A stretch of 22,126 bases of DNA from an uncultured Angelakisella sp. Lineage in GTDB: Bacteria; Bacillota; Clostridia; Oscillospirales; Ruminococcaceae. Shown here in pieces: positions 13,940-22,012 of this stretch (the stretch's first letter is position 1; each line of letters begins with the position of its first letter). The stretch is from the NCBI GenBank assembly GCA_910585535.1, contig CAJUFK010000047.1:1-22126 (forward strand), read 5' to 3'. A program made the translations under genes and the position numbers. A model generated the notes under the pieces. It ran no database searches and had not been told where the DNA came from. It was given only the letters and a program-made list of their open reading frames with translations.

Positions 13940-14068
13940 TGGATCCCGGGCTTTCTCTGCCGGTCTTTGGGGAAAGGGGCGGCGAATACCTGTAAGGGGC
14001 TTGAGGATAATTGGGGAAGAATGCCACCCTTCTATAAGAAATATTAGGAATACAGGCACAGGAAAGGG

Positions 14069-14098
14069 TTGTCAGTTATGATTTAGTCCTGCTATAAT
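14069..14098 (+). promoter_or_regulatory. promoter of the PLD-ATPase / Type III cassette
   Basis: TTGTCA (14069-14074), an 18-base spacer and TATAAT (14093-14098). The first strong ribosome binding site downstream is at 14223-14228, giving a leader of about 130 bases that contains the relic reading frame. Confidence 0.75.
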
Positions 14099-14123
14099 AA
14101 AAACATCACAGAATAAGTATGCC

Positions 14124-14204
14124 ATGGCTGAGTTATCCGACGGCATCATCGAAGAGTCTTTACAAGTCGGTCTCCCAAAAGTCTGGAGGACCCTTTGCCC
14201 GTAA
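14124..14204 (+). pseudogene. N-terminal relic resembling a restriction-type DNA methyltransferase
   Basis: An ATG at 14124, 25 bases after the -10 box, opens a 26-codon frame starting MAELSDGIIEESLQVGLPKV and ending WRTLCP before TAA. It lacks a ribosome binding site. The pattern '.DGIIEESL..GLP..W.TLL' is what I recall at the start of a class of 'restriction endonuclease subunit M' proteins. If right, promoter and first codons of an older methyltransferase gene survived while the body was replaced. A chance frame cannot be excluded. Confidence 0.35.
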
Positions 14205-14235
14205 CATAATTTTTGGAAAACCAGGAGGAAATCGT

Positions 14236-16221
14236 ATGGAAAACCTATCCCTTTTTGACCAGGTTTCACTTGACGGCAACCAAAAGCCCTCACCTGCTTC
14301 AGCGAAACTGGATGTTGTCAAAATGGAGTTTGCCGGGGTGGAAACTCTGCGCTGGTCCGAGCTTTTTTCCGGCTATGATTCCCTCCATGCCATTACCTAC
14401 TCCTCTGGGATCGGGTTCGTCTGCCAGCTTTTGGGCCTTTTCCAACAGGCGGAAATCATTTTTGGCTGTGACGAGGTACTCTCCTATTCCCTCCAGGAAG
14501 TGATGGCTTTTCAGACCAAAACGCTGGAGCGGATGCGGGAAACCGCCGGCAAAATGAAGCTGGATCTGATCTCGCGAATCGAAGAAGGTTCCCTTCGCTT
14601 TTATGTCGCGCGAAGCATTCTATCCCACGAAAAGCTCTACCTGCTCTCCGCCAAAGACGGGAGAAAGCGGGTGATCACAGGGTCTGCCAATATGTCCTTT
14701 TCGGCCTTTGGCGGGGGGCAGCGGGAAAATATCTGCTATCTCGACGGCGACGCTGCGTATGACTGGTATATGGCGTGTTTTCGCGCTCTGCGGGAAAGCA
14801 GTACCGACCAAATCGTCAAGGAAACCTTACTTGTTGCGGATTCGGGAGAAAATTTGGAGGAGCTTCCCATCTCCAGAACCGTTCGGGTTCAAAAGGCCCT
14901 TGTACTAGAGCCGGTGGAGGAAAAGAAGGAAGAGGTTCGTTTTGTGCTGGATGTCAAAAATCTGGCCACAAAACTCGCTTCGGCTGTTCCAAAGCCGGAT
15001 AAAAAGGGGAAGCTTCTTCTTTCCCCCGAAAAAATAAAAATCATCCGAAAGCAGATTTCTGCAGATGAGGAGCGGGAAAAGGAAGAACGGCGGGAATATC
15101 CGCAGCTGGACATCTTCCCCGACGAAAGGCTGGTGCGCCTCAATGAAAACGACTTGGATCTTTCCCCGGCTCCGGAGGAAATCAGACAGGATATAGCCCT
15201 CTTTTTGAATTATATGGAGGGGTATGAGAAATTTCACGGAGATGTATCCGGGATGCAGCACCGATATTACGAGTTCGCCAACTGGTTTTTCTGCTCCCCC
15301 TTTATGGCCTGTATGCGGGATACAGCGGTGCGGTATAATCAGCAGACACTGCCCTATCCGGTGTTCGGCCTCATCTATGGGCAAAGCAAGGCCGGAAAGA
15401 CCAGTTTTCTGGAAACGCTGCTGAAGATGATGATCGGGCAGAAGCTAAAACTATCTGCACCGGATTTCACCCGTTCCAGTATCGAGACATTGAAATGCAC
15501 GGTACATGGCGCCCCCATTATTGTAGATGATCTGACCAACACCCGGTTCAACGCACATGCGGTTGAAACCATCAAAAACGACGACTTCGGCATCGCCAAA
15601 CGGCTGCTCCGGTATCCGGCGGTGGTTATCAGCGCCAACGAGGATGTAAAGGCGGTTGCCCCCGAAGTCATCCGCCGCACGGTGATCTGTCGGGTGCAGG
15701 CGGGGCTTACCAACACAGAGGTGATGAAAAGCAGTGTTGTACGGACGGTCCAGAAGCAGATTGGGACCGCGTTTTACCGGGAATATCTCCGCCGGATGCT
15801 GGATGCGGTGCCGGAGCTGCTGGAGGAATTAAAAAACACCGAGGATGCCCCTGATATTTTGTCCTGCTCCTCCCAAATCTTGCTGGATATTTTCACGGAA
15901 TACGCAGAAGGAACTCTTCCGGATTATATCCGCCTTTTGAGCCTGGAGGATTACTTCAGCGAAAAGGTGACAGGCAGTTACGCGATCAAGACGATCCAAA
16001 ACGCCTGGAAAACCAGTAAGCGATCCTTTGATATTTCCCTGCGGACCAATGAACTTCGCTACAATGCCGGGGAAATTTATGAAGCTGCCAGAATTATAAA
16101 GGAACTCCCGGAAACCTTGGAGGCGCATAAATCTCGGGAGTGGATTGTGATGAACTTGGACGCCGCAAAAGAGTTTTTTGGAATTGATTTTAAGAAGCCG
16201 GTGTTTTTGTTGGGGCGCTGA
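14236..16221 (+). CDS. phospholipase-D-fold nuclease fused to a P-loop ATPase, defence-associated
   Basis: The 661-residue protein has two parts. Residues about 30-190 look like a single PLD-type phosphodiesterase half: LRWSELFSGYDSLHAITYSS at the start, the catalytic H131-E-K133 and the following VITGSANMS (146-154), as in PLD nucleases such as the NgoFVII group. A charged, helical linker (about 225-310) leads to an ATPase: Walker A G382-QSKA-GKTS390, Walker B PIIVDDL (427-433), sensor-like VVISANED (463-470) and an arginine pair R480-R481. This order resembles AAA+/SF3-helicase-like ATPases. ATG 14236 follows AGGAGG; upstream in-frame codons to 14119 lack a ribosome site. It precedes mod and res in one direction, so a role as an extra nuclease/motor module of the restriction island is inferred. 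Confidence 0.75.
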   Translation: MENLSLFDQVSLDGNQKPSPASAKLDVVKMEFAGVETLRWSELFSGYDSLHAITYSSGIGFVCQLLGLFQQAEIIFGCDEVLSYSLQEVMAFQTKTLERMRETAGKMKLDLISRIEEGSLRFYVARSILSHEKLYLLSAKDGRKRVITGSANMSFSAFGGGQRENICYLDGDAAYDWYMACFRALRESSTDQIVKETLLVADSGENLEELPISRTVRVQKALVLEPVEEKKEEVRFVLDVKNLATKLASAVPKPDKKGKLLLSPEKIKIIRKQISADEEREKEERREYPQLDIFPDERLVRLNENDLDLSPAPEEIRQDIALFLNYMEGYEKFHGDVSGMQHRYYEFANWFFCSPFMACMRDTAVRYNQQTLPYPVFGLIYGQSKAGKTSFLETLLKMMIGQKLKLSAPDFTRSSIETLKCTVHGAPIIVDDLTNTRFNAHAVETIKNDDFGIAKRLLRYPAVVISANEDVKAVAPEVIRRTVICRVQAGLTNTEVMKSSVVRTVQKQIGTAFYREYLRRMLDAVPELLEELKNTEDAPDILSCSSQILLDIFTEYAEGTLPDYIRLLSLEDYFSEKVTGSYAIKTIQNAWKTSKRSFDISLRTNELRYNAGEIYEAARIIKELPETLEAHKSREWIVMNLDAAKEFFGIDFKKPVFLLGR

Positions 16222-16359
16222 GCTTTTCCCCTGCAGTTGAAAAGACGGAATTTGATTCAGCACTTATTGTGGAAGCAGAAGTATTTGCAGGCAAAAAAGG
16301 ACCGAAAAACTTTTAATGAGTTGTGCAAGGAGATAAGGAAAGTTTTTCAAACATTGTGA
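16222..16359 (+). other. open extension after the PLD-ATPase stop codon
   Basis: The frame stays open for 45 codons after TGA 16219-16221 and ends at TGA 16357-16359. It encodes a lysine-rich stretch containing LLWKQKYLQAKKDRKTF. There is no ribosome binding site for a separate protein. It could be a lost C-terminal tail, a rare read-through product or chance. The base composition is more AT-rich than in the gene before it. No clear mod promoter was found in this stretch. Confidence 0.2.
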
Positions 16360-16378
16360 AAAGAGGAAGTACAAAATA

Positions 16379-18337
16379 GTGGACAAATTTCGCATGGAAA
16401 CCCCCGACCTGACCCAATCCAACATTGAAAAAATAGCCGCCCTGTTCCCCAACTGCGTCACCGAGACCGTAGGCCAAGACGGCAAGCCCAAGCGTGCCAT
16501 TAACTTTGACCTGCTGCGGCAGATGCTGTCCGACGAAGTGGTGGACGGCGACGAAGCCTACGAGTTTACCTGGGTGGGCAAAAAGGCCGCCATTGCAGAA
16601 GCCAACCGCCCCATTCGCAGGACCCTGCGCCCCTGCCCGGAAGAAAGCAAGGACTGGGACACCACCGAAAACCTGTACATAGAAGGGGACAACCTGGAGG
16701 TCTTAAAGCTGCTGCAGGAAAGCTACCTGGGACAGGTGAAGATGATCTACATCGACCCGCCCTACAACACCGGGAACGACTTTATCTACCGGGATGATTT
16801 TGGGGAAAGTCTGGAGGACTACAGCGAAGAGATTGGCCAGCTGGACGAGGAAAATAACCGGCTTTTCCGGAATACGGACCGTAACGGCCGGTTTCATTCG
16901 GATTGGTGCAGTATGATGTATTCCAGGTTGATGCTGGCGAGGAATCTGTTAAGCGATGAGGGCTCTATTTTTATCAGTATGGATGACCACGAAGCAGATA
17001 ACCTCAAAAAAATATGTGATGAAGTTTTTGGAGAAAATAATTTTGTTGCATGCGTAGTTTGGCAGAGAAATTATGCCCCCATTAGCTTGAAAAAATTTTT
17101 TTCAGAAAGTCACGAATATTGTTTTATCTATGCGAAAAATATAGACCATTTCCAAATGAACTTACTGCCAAGAACAGATAAACAAAATAAGGACTATACA
17201 AATCCAGACAATGATCCCCGTGGTGTTTGGAAGGTCGGAAATCTGACGGTGGGTCCAGTTGTAGAAAAGCAGGTATATGAAATTACCGGACCCACTGGGA
17301 AAAAGTTCTTGCCTCCAAGCGGGTATTGTTGGCGTTTTTCAAAAGAGCGATTTGAAGAAATGAGAGCAGATAATAGAATCTGGTTTGGTGTAAATGGCGA
17401 TGGCTCGCCTGTTCCCAAATTGTTTTTAACAGAGGTTCAGGATGGTGTTACACCAATGACATTATGGACTTTTGATGAAGCAGGTCATAATCAAATTGCG
17501 ACCAGAGAATTAAGAACGATTTTTGGCGCAGCTATCTTTACAGGTCCAAAACCGATCAAATATATTATGCGGCACTTGCAAATTGGAGCAAATAAAGGTG
17601 ATATTATATTAGATTTCTACTCCGGCTCTGCCACCACCGCCCACGCCGTTATGCAGCTAAACGCCGAAGATGGCGGCCACCGCAAATTTATTATGGTACA
17701 GCTTGACGAACCCTGCGATGAAAAATCCGAAGCATACAAAGCCGGCTATAAAAATATCTGTGAAATTGGCAAGGAGCGTATCCGCCGGGCCGGCGAAAAA
17801 ATCGTAGAGGAACAGGCGAACCTATTAAATGCAGCAAAAACAGGGGCTTTGCAACGGGGAGAAGCTTATGCCGAGTTTACAACATCGTCAAAAGCATTAG
17901 AGGCCCAAGCAGAAATAAGAAAAAAACTGGACATTGGCTTCCGTGTTTTCAAGCTGGCCGACAGCAACATGAAGGATGTTTACTACACCCCCAGCGAAAT
18001 CACCCAGCAGAGCCTTTCCGGCATGGTCAGCAACATCAAGGAGGACCGCACCGACCTGGACCTGCTGTTTGGCTGTTTATTGGATTGGGGTATGCCCCTT
18101 TCCATGCCCTACACTGCGGAACAGTTGGAGGGTTGCACCGTCCACACCTACAACGAAGGTAACTTGATTGCCTGCTTTGACCAGAATGTCCCCGAAAGCG
18201 TGGTCAAAGAGATCGCCAAGCGAAAGCCCCTGCGGGCCGTGTTCCAGGATTCCAGCTTCGCGGACAGCCCGGCGAAAATCAATGTGTTCGAGATTTTTAA
18301 GCTGTACGCACCAGATACAAGAGTAAAGGTGATCTGA
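16379..18337 (+). CDS. mod: Type III restriction-modification system, methyltransferase subunit (Mod)
   Basis: The 652-residue protein is a beta-class N6-adenine methyltransferase, the modification and recognition subunit of Type III systems. The catalytic motif D126-P-P-Y129 in IYIDPPYNTG comes first and the S-adenosylmethionine motif DFYSGSATTAHA (412-423) second, as expected for beta-class enzymes. The part between (about 225-400) is the target-recognition region. GTG 16379 follows GAGGAAG; ATG 16394 is an alternative. The stop overlaps the res start (TGATG), so both are translationally coupled. The recognition segment is clearly more AT-rich than either flank, a sign of exchange by recombination. 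The recognition sequence cannot be read from the protein. Confidence 0.93.
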   Translation: MDKFRMETPDLTQSNIEKIAALFPNCVTETVGQDGKPKRAINFDLLRQMLSDEVVDGDEAYEFTWVGKKAAIAEANRPIRRTLRPCPEESKDWDTTENLYIEGDNLEVLKLLQESYLGQVKMIYIDPPYNTGNDFIYRDDFGESLEDYSEEIGQLDEENNRLFRNTDRNGRFHSDWCSMMYSRLMLARNLLSDEGSIFISMDDHEADNLKKICDEVFGENNFVACVVWQRNYAPISLKKFFSESHEYCFIYAKNIDHFQMNLLPRTDKQNKDYTNPDNDPRGVWKVGNLTVGPVVEKQVYEITGPTGKKFLPPSGYCWRFSKERFEEMRADNRIWFGVNGDGSPVPKLFLTEVQDGVTPMTLWTFDEAGHNQIATRELRTIFGAAIFTGPKPIKYIMRHLQIGANKGDIILDFYSGSATTAHAVMQLNAEDGGHRKFIMVQLDEPCDEKSEAYKAGYKNICEIGKERIRRAGEKIVEEQANLLNAAKTGALQRGEAYAEFTTSSKALEAQAEIRKKLDIGFRVFKLADSNMKDVYYTPSEITQQSLSGMVSNIKEDRTDLDLLFGCLLDWGMPLSMPYTAEQLEGCTVHTYNEGNLIACFDQNVPESVVKEIAKRKPLRAVFQDSSFADSPAKINVFEIFKLYAPDTRVKVI

Positions 18338-21300
18338 TGAAACTCCAATTCAAGCACCAAAAATTCCAAGCCGACGCCGCCAAAGCGGTAGTGGATGTAT
18401 TTGCAGGCCAGCCCTGTCTGACCCCCATCTACCTGATAGACCAGGGCCTTTCCATTCAACAACAGCTTGCTGACCGGGACGTTCTCACCGGCTGTCGAAA
18501 TGAGCCCGTCGTGCCGGAGCTGTCCGATGCCATCATCCTGGAACACCTCAACAAGGTCCAGAGGCAAAATCAGATTGCCCCCTCCCCCAAGCTGGAGGGC
18601 CGCTATAATCTGACCATCGAGATGGAGACCGGCGTCGGAAAAACCTACACCTATATCAAGACCATGTATGAACTGAACCGCCACTACGGCTGGAGCAAGT
18701 TCATCGTTGTTGTCCCCAGCATCGCCATCCGGGAGGGGGTCTATAAGACCTTCCAGATGACCCAGGAGCATTTTGCGGAGGAGTACGGAAAGAAGATCCG
18801 CTTTTTTATCTACAACTCCACCCGCCTCACCGAGGTGGACCGCTTTGCCTCCGATAGCTCCATCAATGTGATGATTATCAATTCCCAGGCATTTAACGCC
18901 CGGGGCAAGGATGCCCGGCGCATCTACATGAGGCTGGACGAGTTCCGCTCCCGCCGCCCCATTGACATCATCGCCAAGACCAATCCGATTCTGATTATTG
19001 ATGAGCCCCAATCGGTGGAGGGCAAGCAAACCAAGGAGCGCCTCAAGGAGTTCTGCCCGCTGTTCACCCTGCGCTATTCAGCCACCCATAGATCAGACAG
19101 CGTTTACAACATGGTTTACCGTTTGGATGCCATGGAGGCTTACAACAGACGCCTGGTGAAGAAGATTGCCGTCAAAGGGATTACCGAATCCGGCAGCACC
19201 GCCACCGAGGGCTATGTCTATTTGGAAAGTATCAATCTTTCCAAAGCTGATCCCACCGCCACCATCCAGTTTGACTGTAAGGGCGCAAAGGGTATCCGTA
19301 AGGTAACCAGAACAGTAGGGATTGGTTACAATCTCTATGACCATTCCGGCGGATTGGAGGAGTACCGGGACGGCTTTGTGGTGAAGTTCATCGACGGACG
19401 GGACAATCATATTGAGTTTCTGAACGGGCTGAAGCTGTTTGCCGGTGAGGTCGTGGGGCGGGTCAGTGAGGAACAGCTGCGCCGCCTTCAGATCCGGGAG
19501 ACCATCCTTTCCCACCTTGAACGGGAGCGCCAGTTGTTCCACAAGGGGATCAAGGTGCTGTCCCTCTTCTTCATTGATGAGGTGGCAAAGTACAAGCAGT
19601 ATGATACGGCTGGCCAGCCATTTAATGGCGTTTATGCGGAGATATTTGAGGAAGAGTATGAGGAGATCCTCGACAATATGCAGCTTGCCATCGGGGATGA
19701 AGAATACCTGCGGTACTTGGCGGCGATTTCCCCCGCCGATACCCATGCCGGTTACTTTTCGGTGGACAAAAAGGGCAAGATGACAGACAGCAAGCTCTCC
19801 GATAAGACCCAGCGCACATCAGATGATAAAGACGCTTACGACCTTATTATGAAAAACAAGGAACTGCTGCTGGACCGCAACCCCAAGCGGTCTCCGGTGC
19901 GGTTTATCTTCTCCCATTCTGCTCTGCGGGAAGGCTGGGACAATCCCAATGTATTCCAAATCTGCACCCTGAAGCAAAGCGGCAGCGATGTCCGCAAGCG
20001 CCAGGAGGTAGGCCGGGGCCTGCGTCTTTGTGTCAACCAGGATGGGGAACGGATGGATGCTAACGCCTTGGGCAACAATGTCCACAACATCAATGTGCTG
20101 ACGGTGATAGCCAGTGAAAGCTATGACAGCTTTGCCAAAGGGCTGCAAAGCGAGCTGGCGGAAGCGGTGGCAAACCGTCCGCAGGTGGTCAACGAAGAGC
20201 TTTTCATCGGAAAGGTCCTTGTTGATACCAACGGCAATGAACAGATCATTGACCGCCAGATGGCTCAATCCATCTGCTTTGATCTGGTGGTAAACGGCTA
20301 CATTGACCGACAGGGGGCTCTTACCGACAAATACTACGCCGAAAAGGTGAAGGGAAAAATCATCCTTGACGCAGAATCTGCTGATTGCGCGGAAGGGATC
20401 ATCGCGATCCTCGACTCCGTTTATGACAGCCGCGCCATGCAGCCGGAAAACGCCAGGGAAAAGAATATCGAGCTGCAAATAGACCCGGACAAATTGGCTA
20501 TGCCGGAGTTCCAAGAGCTGTGGAAACGCCTCAGTCCGAAATCTGTCTATGCGGTGGATTTTGACACAGAGGAATTGGTGGGAAAAGCCGTAGATTCTCT
20601 GAACCGAAATCTACGAGTACCAAAGATCTTCTTCAAGGTAGAGGGTGGCGAGATGGATGAGATTTCATCGAAAACCGCCCTCTTGGAAGGTACTGCTTTC
20701 CGCAAGTCAAGGTCCTCTGGATATGAGGCAAGCCGGCAGATCCGTGCCAACGCCAGCATCAAGTATGATCTGGTTGGAAAGCTGGTAGATGAAACTGGGT
20801 TGACCCGAAAGGCTATTGTAGAAATTATGACAGGGATCGAAAAGTCCGTTTTTGACCAGTTTCAAAACAATCCCGAAGAGTTTATTTTGAAGGCGGCTGC
20901 CCTTATCAACAACGAAAAAGCGACTGCTATCATCCAACATATCACTTATAATTTACTGGATCAGCAGTATGATACAGATATTTTCACCGAACCCACGATG
21001 AAGGGCCGTCTGGGTGTGAACGCCCGAAAGACGGCGCGCCACCTGTATGACCATGTTTTGTACGACTCCAATACCGAACGGGACTTTTCCCAAGAGCTGG
21101 ATACCAATCTTGATATTGCGGTTTATGTAAAGCTGCCGGATAGCTTTTATATCGCCACCCCGGTCGGGCGGTATAATCCAGACTGGGCGATTGCTTTTTA
21201 CGAGGGCACAGTAAAACACATCTACTTTGTGGCAGAAACCAAAGGGTCTATGTCCACGATGCAGCTGCGTGAAATCGAAAAGTCAAAAATCCACTGTGCC

Positions 21301-21390
21301 AGAGAGCATTTCAAAGCAATTAGCGGAGGGAATGTTGTCTATGAGGTGGTGGACAGCTATCAGGCTTTATTGGAAAAGGTTATGCAATAG
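18337..21390 (+). CDS. res: Type III restriction endonuclease, helicase-nuclease subunit (Res)
   Basis: This 1017-residue protein has the layout of Type III Res. An SF2 translocase has Walker A METGVGKT (96-103), Walker B IIDEPQ (220-225, the DEPQ variant), SATH (248-251), REGWDNPNVFQ and the arginine-finger motif QEVGRGLRL (around 560-568). At the C-terminus is a PD-(D/E)xK nuclease with NPDWAI (D949) and AETK (E967, K969). Res needs Mod to find its site and cuts after ATP-driven communication between two unmethylated sites. Length is normal and no frame breaks are seen, so the subunit looks intact. ATG 18337 overlaps the mod stop by one base. A hairpin terminator follows at 21481. Confidence 0.95.
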   Translation: MKLQFKHQKFQADAAKAVVDVFAGQPCLTPIYLIDQGLSIQQQLADRDVLTGCRNEPVVPELSDAIILEHLNKVQRQNQIAPSPKLEGRYNLTIEMETGVGKTYTYIKTMYELNRHYGWSKFIVVVPSIAIREGVYKTFQMTQEHFAEEYGKKIRFFIYNSTRLTEVDRFASDSSINVMIINSQAFNARGKDARRIYMRLDEFRSRRPIDIIAKTNPILIIDEPQSVEGKQTKERLKEFCPLFTLRYSATHRSDSVYNMVYRLDAMEAYNRRLVKKIAVKGITESGSTATEGYVYLESINLSKADPTATIQFDCKGAKGIRKVTRTVGIGYNLYDHSGGLEEYRDGFVVKFIDGRDNHIEFLNGLKLFAGEVVGRVSEEQLRRLQIRETILSHLERERQLFHKGIKVLSLFFIDEVAKYKQYDTAGQPFNGVYAEIFEEEYEEILDNMQLAIGDEEYLRYLAAISPADTHAGYFSVDKKGKMTDSKLSDKTQRTSDDKDAYDLIMKNKELLLDRNPKRSPVRFIFSHSALREGWDNPNVFQICTLKQSGSDVRKRQEVGRGLRLCVNQDGERMDANALGNNVHNINVLTVIASESYDSFAKGLQSELAEAVANRPQVVNEELFIGKVLVDTNGNEQIIDRQMAQSICFDLVVNGYIDRQGALTDKYYAEKVKGKIILDAESADCAEGIIAILDSVYDSRAMQPENAREKNIELQIDPDKLAMPEFQELWKRLSPKSVYAVDFDTEELVGKAVDSLNRNLRVPKIFFKVEGGEMDEISSKTALLEGTAFRKSRSSGYEASRQIRANASIKYDLVGKLVDETGLTRKAIVEIMTGIEKSVFDQFQNNPEEFILKAAALINNEKATAIIQHITYNLLDQQYDTDIFTEPTMKGRLGVNARKTARHLYDHVLYDSNTERDFSQELDTNLDIAVYVKLPDSFYIATPVGRYNPDWAIAFYEGTVKHIYFVAETKGSMSTMQLREIEKSKIHCAREHFKAISGGNVVYEVVDSYQALLEKVMQ

Positions 21391-21480
21391 AAATTGAAGA
21401 TGCCCAAAGAGGTGTCTTCGTAAGCCTTGCCCCCATTCCATGCCGCCCCTGCCAACAAGTATGAAAAGGACAGAATAAAG

Positions 21481-21525
21481 GCACATACCCAACGGCGAAC
21501 CACCGCCCGCAGGTATGTGCTTTTT
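21481..21525 (+). terminator. terminator of the Type III cassette
   Basis: Perfect stem GCACATACC (21481-21489) with GGTATGTGC (21512-21520) and five T residues (21521-21525). The loop can form a smaller GC pairing. Confidence 0.75.
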
Positions 21526-21588
21526 GCTTACTCACCGTCATTTCTCCGGTCAGGTTGGGATAGCCAACAGGGCCTTATCCCGGAAATG

Positions 21589-21684
21589 CTAACACCCCAT
21601 GGTGTCAAAGCTGTTGTTCCAGGCGATGGCTTTGACCATATCCCCGTCAAAATCCGCCCCGCCCAGGCGCTCCGCGCCATATGG
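21589..21684 (-). pseudogene. fragment with a DFDGD motif
   Basis: On the minus strand 31 codons read PYGAERLGGADFDGDMVKAI and on to NSFDTMGC before a stop. The DFDGD core is the metal-binding motif of double-psi beta-barrel RNA polymerases, such as NADFDGD of beta-prime and the phage single-chain enzymes. The flanks here are not those of beta-prime. There is no start codon context, and stops lie on both sides. It is in the same frame as the asparagine synthetase-like relic directly upstream. The protein of origin is unknown. Confidence 0.4.
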
Positions 21685-21882
21685 CTAATCAAGCATAGCC
21701 CGATAATGCTGGGGATGATCGTGGAATTGTCTTTGCCAAATCTCAAGACAGAGCATTCCCCATATACTGCGACCAAACTCCGATTCGTTGTTCACTTTTT
21801 CCAAGACTTTCCGGTTATTGATAAGTTCTCTTTTCTTTGCGTTTTGGCTGGAAAGGATGTCAACGATATAGTTGAGCGTTTT
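21685..21882 (-). pseudogene. asparagine synthetase-like C-terminal relic
   Basis: A 65-codon minus-strand frame between two stops encodes INNRKVLEKV, then FGRSIWGMLCLEIWQRQF and a tail HDHPQHYRAMLD. The end pattern 'R..W.L..LE.W.R.F' is what closes the synthetase domain of AsnB-type glutamine-hydrolysing asparagine synthases. Nothing of the catalytic domains remains in the window upstream. It has no start. The plus-strand frame over this region looks like shadow. The call is from motif only. Confidence 0.45.
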
Positions 21883-21963
21883 TTATTGAATACACACCGA
21901 TGCTGACCATTATCCCATGCTCTATATGGGAGCAACTGGTTTTGTTCTCAACTTTATCCAATA

Positions 21964-22010
21964 GCATAAAAATTCGCCGCAGAACAGCCTGTCAAGCGAT
22001 TCTACGGCGA
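21964..22010 (-). terminator. terminator following the tRNA-Pro fragment
   Basis: Minus strand stem TCGCCGTAGAA (22000-22010) with TTCTGCGGCGA (21974-21984), one G-U pair, followed by five T residues. Its place 7 bases after the tRNA CCA end suggests it is the original tRNA gene terminator. Confidence 0.7.
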
Positions 22011-22012
22011 TT

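Noticed and set aside
14119..14235. N-terminal extension of the PLD-ATPase
   Set aside because: No ribosome site at 14119, while AGGAGG precedes ATG 14236 at normal spacing.
14236..21390. DISARM or BREX classification of the cassette
   Set aside because: DISARM has a PLD protein (DrmC) and a methylase, but DrmA and DrmB are absent; BREX genes (pglZ, brxC, brxL) are absent. Mod and Res are ordinary Type III subunits.
21396..21419. Weak hairpin directly after the res stop
   Set aside because: The stem depends on G-U pairs and has no T-run; the perfect stem at 21481 is the better terminator.
21427..21906. 159-codon plus-strand frame after res
   Set aside because: It runs through the terminator hairpin and over relics read on the minus strand; no ribosome site or motif.
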